In this document: positions 1-5,254 of the stretch, piece after piece
Position numbering within the stretch: the first letter of the stretch is position 1
Layout of the letters: every line of letters begins with the position of its first letter
Assembly (NCBI GenBank): GCA_009784765.1
Contig: WQXP01000023.1
Location: 1-10,497 of the forward strand
Source of the DNA: Oscillospiraceae bacterium
GTDB taxonomy: Bacteria > Bacillota > Clostridia > Oscillospirales > Ruminococcaceae
Reading direction: 5' to 3'
Length of the DNA: 10,497 bases
Notes under the pieces: model-generated
Seen by the model: the letters and a program-made list of their open reading frames with translations, nothing else
What the model was told of the DNA's origin: nothing
Databases searched by the model: none
Translations under genes and position numbers: made by a program

Positions 1-10
1 CGAAAAAGCA

Positions 11-39
11 TTGACATTCGTAAAATTATAGCATATAAT
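11..39 (+). promoter_or_regulatory. Consensus sigma-A promoter for the metallopeptidase/lipoprotein unit
   Basis: A perfect -35 box TTGACA (11-16) and a perfect -10 box TATAAT (34-39) are separated by exactly 17 bases in AT-rich DNA. This is the full consensus of the housekeeping sigma factor. Transcription should start near position 46, giving a 5' leader of about 115 bases before the start codon at 162. An unregulated promoter this strong would give high expression, so the long leader may carry control elements. Confidence 0.85.
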
Positions 40-80
40 AGTTATAACAACCGAATAACAAAGGGAGGAGGTTTTTAGAG

Positions 81-92
81 AATTGTACAATT
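81..92. promoter_or_regulatory. Perfect 12-bp palindrome in the 5' leader (possible operator)
   Basis: The sequence AATTGTACAATT is identical to its own reverse complement and lies about 35 bases downstream of the predicted transcription start. Its position and perfect symmetry fit a binding site for a dimeric repressor acting as a roadblock. No regulator gene is visible nearby, and a 12-bp AT-rich palindrome can arise by chance, so the role is inferred only from position and symmetry. Confidence 0.3.
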
Positions 93-161
93 TACGGTTG
101 TTGCGACATCTAAGATAGTGACATAAAGTTCCAAAAATTAAATTTATGGAGGTATCTATCT

Positions 162-833
162 ATGAAACAACGACGTTTCAAAAGACTCGTGTCAATGGTG
201 TTGACATTCGCGCTGTTCTGTGGTATGATTGGGGAGATGAGGACGGAGACGGAGGCGTGTGCTACAGCTTTTTGGGCGGGAACGAATGGCTATGATAACC
301 GCGATTTGCGTTTTCGAATTAGCAATTCTGCCTTTGTTCCGGTTATTGCACCTGCTTCGTCTAACTTTAATCATGTGTTAGACACGTTTTCAAACGGTGG
401 TTGGAACAGCATTACATCACGCGTTCGTATAACTAATGTTTCCACGAATGCCAGCGGTGCTAATACTGTTGTGGTAATTGGGGAAAATATGCCTCCGGTC
501 GCCGGATGGCTTACCTTTGGTGAAATACGCCCTTACGACCGTTTAGGCAGACCTGCCGCGCTGGCTTCTGATTGGAGCGATGTTGACATTGTTATGAACA
601 ATGGTCTTGCTAACTGGCGACTCATTTGCAATAACGATGCCCAAAGAACCAGAGTTTTTGAAAATGCGTTTCGTCATGAAGTAGGTCATGTGTTAAAACT
701 GGTACATCCCGGCTGTAGTACTATTGCGGTTATGCACCAAGGGATTCCCGCGGCTCTTCCGGGTGGCTCTTCTTTTGTTGGCGAAAAGCTACAGGCGCAC
801 GATTCAACCAATCTACAAGTGAAATGGGGGTAA
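162..833 (+). CDS. Secreted metzincin-like zinc metallopeptidase
   Basis: A 223-residue protein with a typical export signal: basic start (KQRRFKR), hydrophobic core at about residues 9-23, then a polar region ending near TEA-CATAF, so it is probably exported. The catalytic core is HEVGHVLKLVH at residues 172-182, matching HExxHxxxxxH: zinc ligands H172, H176, H182 and general base E173. Nine residues later, AVMHQG (M191) resembles the metzincin Met-turn, and the C-terminal HDSTNLQVKWG resembles the end of matrixin-like domains. The usual glycine of HExxHxxGxxH is replaced by K179, which is unusual. The ATG at 162 is preceded by GGAGG at 148-152 with 9-base spacing. The protein likely cleaves extracellular proteins; the substrate is unknown. 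The lipoprotein gene follows after 4 bp, so the two are co-transcribed. The family is well supported by motifs, but the subfamily is not assigned. Confidence 0.72.
   Translation: MKQRRFKRLVSMVLTFALFCGMIGEMRTETEACATAFWAGTNGYDNRDLRFRISNSAFVPVIAPASSNFNHVLDTFSNGGWNSITSRVRITNVSTNASGANTVVVIGENMPPVAGWLTFGEIRPYDRLGRPAALASDWSDVDIVMNNGLANWRLICNNDAQRTRVFENAFRHEVGHVLKLVHPGCSTIAVMHQGIPAALPGGSSFVGEKLQAHDSTNLQVKWG
201..229 (+). promoter_or_regulatory. Internal promoter-like sequence inside the signal-peptide codons
   Basis: TTGACA (201-206) is followed after 17 bases by TATGAT (224-229), with an extended -10 TG at 221-222. The first ten bases, TTGACATTCG, exactly repeat those of the upstream promoter at 11-20. 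If active it would start a transcript near 236 that lacks the peptidase start codon but still carries the downstream lipoprotein gene. Because it lies in coding sequence, the match may be coincidental. Confidence 0.35.
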
Positions 834-837
834 CATT

Positions 838-1641
838 ATGAAAAAAAGTAAAATTGCAATTGGTGCCGCAATTATAGTTGTAGCATTTGTTGTTGCGGGT
901 TGCTCTGCAATGACTGCGCAACAGGAAAATAGTGAAGTTTCATCTGTTGTCGTGGTACAAGAAAGCGGTGTTTTTGTTGATGGTAAAGGCGGCGTTTTTT
1001 CGCGCGAAGATATGCTGACGCTTGAACGAGTTTTAGAGTGTGAAATTGGTATAATAGGCGAGTTCATCGGCGAAAGTAGTAGTGGATTCGCTTTAAGCCA
1101 TGCGGAGCATCGTGTTCCGAGTGAATGGTGGGGTTGGACTTTTTCGCGCCTGTTGGTAACTGAAGTTTTGTTTGGAGATGTTGAAGTAGGGGATATTCTA
1201 ATGTTTGCCTCGCCCTACGCTTTGACAGACTACGGTACTTTGTTGACGCGAACCACGTTCACGCCCATGCAAGAAGGCGACCGTTGGTTGTTTTTTGTTA
1301 GCCGTTGGGATGATGCCTATGACTACTTTTCTGTATTGAACCATGAGTTAGGAATGGGTGCAGCAACTGATAATACTCTTTACACCACTCACCTTTTCCG
1401 GTTCCCTTTGCCCAATGCTCAACTACACAGTGCCGCAGTCCAAGCTGATAACACCCGTAACTCAACTGGCGACGAAGTTTTTTTCGATGTTGATACTGCG
1501 ACACTCGGTGTTTACAATCGTAATGATTTTAACTTCGATCTTTACGCCGAAATCCTCGACCACTTCCAAATCAAACCCCGCGATTGGGTAAATCCCGGGC
1601 GTGCGTTCGACGAAAGATTGATTGAACTCGCAACATCGTGA
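838..1641 (+). CDS. Putative membrane-anchored lipoprotein, function unknown
   Basis: A 267-residue protein starting with a lipoprotein signal: KKSK, a hydrophobic stretch at residues 6-20 and the lipobox VVAGC with the lipidated cysteine at 22. It should be anchored on the outer face of the membrane. After a low-complexity linker, residues ~62-170 have alternating beta-like hydrophobic patterning with a segment IGIIGEFIGE, a later LLVTEVLFGDVEVGD and then EGDRWLFFVSR. I recognise this layout (strand, then 'V.eVl.G', then 'G....lFv') from many secreted Gram-positive proteins with an OB/NTR-like look, but I cannot name a family. The start is 4 bp after the peptidase stop, with G-rich SD-like sequence overlapping that gene's end, so translation is probably coupled. 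Co-expression suggests a role linked to the peptidase (inhibitor, receptor or substrate), but this is inference. Confidence 0.65.
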   Translation: MKKSKIAIGAAIIVVAFVVAGCSAMTAQQENSEVSSVVVVQESGVFVDGKGGVFSREDMLTLERVLECEIGIIGEFIGESSSGFALSHAEHRVPSEWWGWTFSRLLVTEVLFGDVEVGDILMFASPYALTDYGTLLTRTTFTPMQEGDRWLFFVSRWDDAYDYFSVLNHELGMGAATDNTLYTTHLFRFPLPNAQLHSAAVQADNTRNSTGDEVFFDVDTATLGVYNRNDFNFDLYAEILDHFQIKPRDWVNPGRAFDERLIELATS

Positions 1642-1645
1642 ATCT

Positions 1646-1693
1646 ACACAAACTTCCCCCGCTTGTCATGATGACAGGCGGGGGGATTTGTGT
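1646..1693. terminator. Bidirectional rho-independent terminator between lipoprotein gene and pdxS
   Basis: A GC-rich hairpin has arms at 1656-1668 and 1672-1684 with a 3-base loop, one G-T pair in the core and five consecutive C-G pairs at the base. The stem continues outward through A/T-rich pairs (ACACAAA at 1646-1652 opposite TTTGTGT at 1687-1693, with C1653 bulged). Both strands therefore show a hairpin followed by TTTGTGT. It begins 5 bp after the lipoprotein stop and lies 20 bp beyond the pdxS stop, as expected for a shared terminator of convergent genes. Confidence 0.82.
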
Positions 1694-1697
1694 TACA

Positions 1698-1720
1698 CTC
1701 TTACAAGCTCTCTTACAAGC
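1698..1720. repeat. Tandem 11-bp duplication at the pdxS stop codon
   Basis: CTCTTACAAGC occurs at 1698-1708 and again at 1710-1720, a 12-bp period. On the - strand each copy reads GCTTGTAAGAG, so the pdxS stop TAA (1713-1715) is duplicated in frame, giving a second back-up TAA 12 bases later. It is probably a small slippage duplication. Confidence 0.7.
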
Positions 1721-2585
1721 CTCGAGCTGCCATCAGCACCTCGATTTCGCTTTCGTTAATGCCGACCATAGCCTCGCCGAGATTTTCGGAGAGCTGCGCG
1801 ACAAGAGCCGCGTCTTCGAAATTTTGCACTGCTTTCACGATTGCCGTCGCCCTTTTGCGCGGGTCGCCTGATTTGAAAATCCCCGAGCCGACAAACACAC
1901 CCTGCGCCCCGAGTTTGAGCATGAGAACAGCGTCTGCAGGAGTCGCGACTCCGCCCGCCGAGAACGTCAACACAGGAAGTCGCCCGTTCTTGTGAACAAA
2001 GCTGAGCAAATCGAAAGACACTTGCAGTGTTTTCGCTTTATAGTACAGCTCGTCCTCTCGTAAAGACTGCACAAGCTTGATTTCCCTTGTCATTTCGCGC
2101 ATATGCCGCACAGCTTGAATTACGTCGCCGGTGCCTGCCTCACCTTTTGAGCGTATCATAGCCGCACCTTCATCAATTCGGCGCAGGGCTTCGCCAAGAT
2201 TAGTCGCGCCGCAGACAAAAGGTGTGGAGAACTCGCGCTTATTTATGTGGTAGAGCGAATCGGCGGGAGAAAGAACCTCGCTCTCGTCGATACAGTCAAC
2301 TCCGATTGCTTGAAGAAGCTCCGCCTCAACAAAATGCCCTATACGGGCTTTCGCCATGACAGGTATGTTGACTGCGTTCATGATTTGCCGAATCATAGCG
2401 GGGTCGCTCATTCGCGAAACACCGCCCGCCGCCCTAATGTCTGCGGGAACACGCTCAAGAGCCATGACGGCACACGCGCCTGCCTCCTCGGCGATTTTTG
2501 CTTGCTCGACGTTGGTAACGTCCATTATCACGCCGCCTTTAAGTGCCGCGAGTTTTGTTCCGACATTTTCGTAGTGGTTTTTCAT
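1713..2585 (-). CDS. pdxS: Pyridoxal 5'-phosphate synthase, lyase subunit PdxS
   Basis: A 290-residue (beta/alpha)8-barrel protein nearly collinear with PdxS/Pdx1. It condenses ribose 5-phosphate (or ribulose 5-phosphate), glyceraldehyde 3-phosphate and ammonia to pyridoxal 5'-phosphate in the DXP-independent pathway, in the cytoplasm. Visible family signatures are LKGGVIMDV (D22), [20 protein letters not shown] with the Schiff-base lysine K79, and [10 protein letters not shown] with the second lysine K147. [12 protein letters not shown] and FVGSGIFKS form the phosphate-binding end. Length is normal. The ammonia-supplying glutaminase gene pdxT, usually next to it, is not here: the gene ends at the terminator. 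A consensus promoter lies 45 bp upstream. The SD-like AAAGGA is 15 bases before the ATG, rather far, but the N-terminus matches the family, so this start is kept. Confidence 0.96.
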   Translation of the reverse strand: MKNHYENVGTKLAALKGGVIMDVTNVEQAKIAEEAGACAVMALERVPADIRAAGGVSRMSDPAMIRQIMNAVNIPVMAKARIGHFVEAELLQAIGVDCIDESEVLSPADSLYHINKREFSTPFVCGATNLGEALRRIDEGAAMIRSKGEAGTGDVIQAVRHMREMTREIKLVQSLREDELYYKAKTLQVSFDLLSFVHKNGRLPVLTFSAGGVATPADAVLMLKLGAQGVFVGSGIFKSGDPRKRATAIVKAVQNFEDAALVAQLSENLGEAMVGINESEIEVLMAARGL

Positions 2586-2617
2586 CTTTATTTTAATTAT
2601 TCCTTTCGAAAAAATTC

Positions 2618-2641
2618 ATACCACATATCATAATACCACAT
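2618..2641 (-). promoter_or_regulatory. Direct 9-bp repeats overlapping the pdxS -10 region
   Basis: On the - strand ATGTGGTAT occurs twice with a 15-bp period (plus-strand copies of ATACCACAT at 2618-2626 and 2633-2641). One copy overlaps the -10 box and the other covers the expected transcription start. The arrangement could be a regulator site, and vitamin B6 genes in some Gram-positives are controlled by MocR-type PdxR proteins binding direct repeats. No such regulator is in the window, so the link is speculative. Confidence 0.35.
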
Positions 2642-2658
2642 TTTGTCGAACTTGTCAA
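2630..2658 (-). promoter_or_regulatory. Sigma-A promoter for pdxS
   Basis: Read on the - strand, TTGACA (2658-2653) is followed after 17 bases by TATTAT (2635-2630), with a TG one base upstream of the -10 (extended -10). The match is 11 of 12 to consensus. Transcription should begin near 2623, leaving about 38 bases of leader before the pdxS ATG at 2585. Confidence 0.82.
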
Positions 2659-2662
2659 GGGG

Positions 2663-2691
2663 TTGAGAGGAAATTTTCGCGCTTCCATAAT
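2663..2691 (+). promoter_or_regulatory. Sigma-A-like promoter for the export unit
   Basis: TTGAGA (2663-2668) and CATAAT (2686-2691) are spaced by 17 bases, each matching 5 of 6 consensus bases. The -35 box lies only 4 bp from the -35 of the divergent pdxS promoter, so the two polymerases would bind back to back and may compete. Transcription should start near 2698, about 50 bases before the adaptor start codon at 2751. A second CATAAT at 2710-2715 has no good -35 partner. Confidence 0.6.
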
Positions 2692-2750
2692 AATTTCCGA
2701 AAATTTTCCCATAATAGATACAAAAACACAAGAAAAGGCGGGAAATCAAC

Positions 2751-3467
2751 ATGGAAAAGAAGTTTAACCCCAAATATTTTAACACGAACATCATTCTCAA
2801 GGCGGTGATTATAGCCGTAATCTTGGCGGCAGGGTGGTTTGCGGTGTTCAACATACCCGACGCAGTGGAGAGTTCGCTTCCCGTTGTGCAGACAATCGCC
2901 CTCGAGAGCGTGGAATACTGCCCGACAGTTTCAGGAACAGGAATAATCACGGAAGACACCGACAAACACTGGCGCGTAACCGTTTCCGTGGCGGAAAGAG
3001 ATATTCGCAGAGTTAAAATTGGGCAAAATGCGAAAATCAGCGGCGCAGCATTCGAAGACAATGTGTACACCGCGAAAGTGTACGACATCGGCTTGTCTGC
3101 AGTAACACAGCAAGGCGAGTTCGGGCGGGAAACGGTGGTGGAAGTTGTGCTGAAAATCGACAACCCTCACGCCGGCAATTCGGCAGAGGAATCACGGGGG
3201 CAACTGCGTTCGGGGAACACGGCGCGTGCCTGCATTCACGTTGGCGAAACGCAGAAGATTTTCACACTGCCCTACACCGCGATTATGCAAGACAGGCAGG
3301 GCGAGTATGTCTTTGTGCTTGAGGGGCATTCAGTTCTTCGCCGCAATATCGCGACAGGCGTGGAACTGTCCGACGGAACACAAATCTTAGCGGGGCTTTC
3401 CGGGAGCGACAGGGTAATCGCCCACCCAAACGCAGTCACCGAAAATGCGTTGGCAAGCAGAGAATAG
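2751..3467 (+). CDS. Short HlyD/MacA-like membrane fusion (adaptor) protein of an ABC exporter
   Basis: A 238-residue protein with one N-terminal membrane segment (about residues 13-36), leaving the rest outside the membrane. Residues ~73-140 (HWRVTVSVAERDIRRVKIGQNAKI onward) read as the beta-barrel domain of efflux adaptors. Residues ~170-225 (FTLPYTAIMQDRQGEYVFVLE, then LRRNIATG and ILAGLSGSDRVI) read as the membrane-proximal domain. Typical adaptors are about 350-400 residues and carry a coiled-coil hairpin flanked by lipoyl halves. Here only some 35 residues separate the membrane segment from the barrel, so hairpin and lipoyl domains appear to be missing. A segment at ~142-155 (GNSAEESRGQLRS) looks like a small insertion before the conserved SGNTAR turn. 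The permease gene follows 53 bp later, so the two probably act together in export or envelope signalling. Confidence 0.72.
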   Translation: MEKKFNPKYFNTNIILKAVIIAVILAAGWFAVFNIPDAVESSLPVVQTIALESVEYCPTVSGTGIITEDTDKHWRVTVSVAERDIRRVKIGQNAKISGAAFEDNVYTAKVYDIGLSAVTQQGEFGRETVVEVVLKIDNPHAGNSAEESRGQLRSGNTARACIHVGETQKIFTLPYTAIMQDRQGEYVFVLEGHSVLRRNIATGVELSDGTQILAGLSGSDRVIAHPNAVTENALASRE

Positions 3468-3520
3468 CATATCTCTGCCTATGTAATCAAGACAAAACAA
3501 AAGTAACGGGAGGTGCAAAT

Positions 3521-4735
3521 ATGACAGCTTTAACAAATATCCTGAGGACTCGGACACGCTCGGCGTTGACGGTATCAGCAATTGCAGTGGGGGTATTCGC
3601 GGTGGTGCTTATTTCGGCGGCAGGAACGACAGGGCAAGCGCAAATCACTCGAACCCTTGAAGAGATGGGCATAAACTCGATTTTAGTTCAGCACGAAAGC
3701 AACTTCGCGGCTTCTAACCTGAACGACGAGTATATCGCGACAATATCCCGGGTTGCGGGGGTGGACAAAGCGATGCCTCTCATGGCGAGCATAAATCAGG
3801 TAAAGCTGATTGACGAATACGTCAGCAGCTTTACCTGGGGAATAAACGCAGATGCCCGTGAAATTATATCCCTTGAGCCCCTCCACGGGCGTTTGATTAC
3901 CGCAGGCGACATCGCGGGGAAAAGCATGGTAGCAGTCATCGACGAAGACATCGCAATGGCGACATACGGGCGCAGCAACATCATCGGAAAGAGCATTCGT
4001 GTCTACTTGAGCGGCGCAGAGTATGAGTTCGAAATCGTCGGCATTGCCAAATCGGGAATAAGCACGCTTCAATCGGCGTTGTCGGGGCTTGTTCCGAACT
4101 TTGTGTATATTCCAATCAGCACCATGCAGATGCTAACGGGCAGGAACGGTTATGACAAAATCGCGGTTATGATAGAAAGCGGCTTAACATCGGCTGTGCC
4201 GACAATGGCGGGAAGGGCGGACGGCGCGTCCACCGACAGCGTAATCGCCGCGATTAACGACACAATCGTGCAGAGCCGCGGCGAAAATTCAGGAATGATT
4301 GTCTCGAACCTGCTCAGCCAAAAGCAGGGGCTTGAGCAAGTTTTAGCGACAATCACCCTTGTGCTTTCGCTGATTGCAGGAATCTCTCTGCTTGTATCGG
4401 GGCTTACTGTTATGACAACAATGCTCGTAAGCGTCGGCGAACGTCGGCGGGAAATTGGAATCAAGAAATCAATCGGAGCGAAAGACGCAGACATCGCCTG
4501 TGAGTTCTTAGGCGAAAGTGTGCTGTTAGCAAGCTTCGGGAGCGTTTTCGGCGCAGGGGCGGCTCTGGGCGTGACTGCACTCGGCTGTCATCTCACGGGG
4601 GTACAGTTCACGCCGCAGTGGTCGCCTGTTTTGCTCGCGGTTCTCTTCGCGATTGTTCTCGGCGCAGTCTTCGGAGTTTACCCGGCAATCAAAGCAGCGC
4701 GGCTTGAACCTGTTGCGGCACTTCGTGCCAATTGA
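3521..4735 (+). CDS. MacB/FtsX-family ABC transporter permease
   Basis: A 404-residue permease with the MacB layout: membrane helix 1 at ~14-35, a large extracytoplasmic domain at ~36-270 (MacB periplasmic core type, with DIAGKSMVAVIDEDIA and FEIVGIA), then three helices at ~277-303, ~333-355 and ~368-392. The signature VGERRREIGIKKSIGA (305-320) before helix 3 and PAIKAARLEPVAAL near the end are typical of FtsX-like domains. Such permeases usually work with a separate or fused ATPase, as mechanotransmission machines moving peptides, antibiotics or lipoproteins. No Walker motifs are present in this protein or in neighbours of this unit, so the ATPase must come from elsewhere. GGGAGG at 3508-3513, 7 bases before the ATG, supports the start. 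The TGA stop (4733-4735) lies within a heptamer repeat tract. Confidence 0.9.
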   Translation: MTALTNILRTRTRSALTVSAIAVGVFAVVLISAAGTTGQAQITRTLEEMGINSILVQHESNFAASNLNDEYIATISRVAGVDKAMPLMASINQVKLIDEYVSSFTWGINADAREIISLEPLHGRLITAGDIAGKSMVAVIDEDIAMATYGRSNIIGKSIRVYLSGAEYEFEIVGIAKSGISTLQSALSGLVPNFVYIPISTMQMLTGRNGYDKIAVMIESGLTSAVPTMAGRADGASTDSVIAAINDTIVQSRGENSGMIVSNLLSQKQGLEQVLATITLVLSLIAGISLLVSGLTVMTTMLVSVGERRREIGIKKSIGAKDADIACEFLGESVLLASFGSVFGAGAALGVTALGCHLTGVQFTPQWSPVLLAVLFAIVLGAVFGVYPAIKAARLEPVAALRAN

Positions 4736-5254
4736 CAATTGACAATTGACAGTTGGTTGGCTCTCGAGGTATACCGCGATATATAAGTCGCCGTGCTTTA
4801 TGACTCGCTCGGGAGGGAATTTGCGCCTGTCGCTCGTGTCAATGCTCTTGAATCCCTGTGCCAATCCTCTTCCCGTGAATTTGCTGTACGCTTCCTTTTG
4901 CACCCACATTCGTGTGAATTCATCGGCCGTTTCGACCTGCTCATTAACACAACAGACCCGCCGAACTACGGCGGGTTTAATCTGTGTAATCGGCTGAATG
5001 TCAAGCCCGATGTTTTGCCCGGCGACAACACACGCGGCTGCATATTTACAGTGTGAATAGCTGAAATGAATGCCGCTGAACTCCGGCTGTGAAAAATACG
5101 GCTTGCCAAGCTCTGTCTTCGCGATTGTCGGACGCGCAATTACCCCGCACTCGCGTTCTAAGGCATAGTCAAGAAGCCGCAAGGCGAGTTCACTTTGCTC
5201 GGTGCGGTTAAGCGGAGTGGAGGTGGTTAAATAGATGTTGATAGAGTTGTTCAT
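4526..5254 (-). CDS. Sfp-type 4'-phosphopantetheinyl transferase with an aberrant C-terminal tail
   Basis: The enzyme moves the phosphopantetheine arm from CoA onto a serine of acyl or peptidyl carrier proteins, in the cytoplasm. Motifs in order: GKPYF (50-54), GIHFSYSHC (61-69), GLDIQ (83-87, with Mg-binding D85) and WVQKEAYSKFTGRGL (117-131, with K120 and E121), then a final strand DLYIAVYLES (156-165). In Sfp the metal site is DxE; here the third residue is Q87, so metal binding may differ. The core ends near residue 166. The remaining ~76 residues come from a heptamer repeat (TVNCQLSI) and then the antisense of the permease gene; they are Cys/Arg/Glu rich and unlike the family. I place the start at ATG 5254: GGAGG lies 4 bases upstream and the ATG overlaps the aminopeptidase TGA as ATGA. 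A TTG at 5263 is the other in-frame option. Confidence 0.85.
   Translation of the reverse strand: MNNSINIYLTTSTPLNRTEQSELALRLLDYALERECGVIARPTIAKTELGKPYFSQPEFSGIHFSYSHCKYAAACVVAGQNIGLDIQPITQIKPAVVRRVCCVNEQVETADEFTRMWVQKEAYSKFTGRGLAQGFKSIDTSDRRKFPPERVIKHGDLYIAVYLESQPTVNCQLSIGTKCRNRFKPRCFDCRVNSEDCAENNREENREQNRRPLRRELYPREMTAECSHAQSRPCAENAPEAC
4728..4756. repeat. Heptamer repeat tract 1 (ATTGACA units) at the permease/PPTase convergent end
   Basis: Three ATTGACA heptamers (4731-4751) are followed by GTTGG. The flanks make the whole tract an imperfect inverted repeat (CCAATTG at 4728-4734, CAGTTGG at 4750-4756). It supplies the permease stop codon, and on the other strand it is read through as TVNCQLSI in the PPTase. 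The same unit recurs at 6993-7027 and 8187-8222. Confidence 0.85.
4956..4976. terminator. GC-rich hairpin inside the PPTase gene, possible terminator for + strand transcripts
   Basis: ACCCGCCG (4956-4963) and CGGCGGGT (4969-4976) form a perfect 8-bp stem with a 5-base loop. On the + strand the stem is followed by TTAATCTGTG, on the - strand by CTGTTGTGTT, both only moderately T-rich. It lies about 220 bp past the permease stop and could end read-through from the export operon, or attenuate PPTase expression. It is within coding sequence, so it may also be incidental. Confidence 0.4.

Noticed and set aside
2247..2633. 128-codon open frame on the + strand opposite pdxS
   Set aside because: It overlaps the antisense of conserved PdxS and runs through the divergent promoter region; no recognisable motif.
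2586..2750. Riboswitch in the pdxS/adaptor spacer
   Set aside because: Both predicted leaders are under about 60 bases and AT-rich, with no conserved structured element visible.
2597..3163. 188-codon open frame on the - strand opposite the adaptor gene
   Set aside because: It is antisense to the adaptor, spans both promoters and has a Ser/Thr/Leu composition typical of shadow frames.
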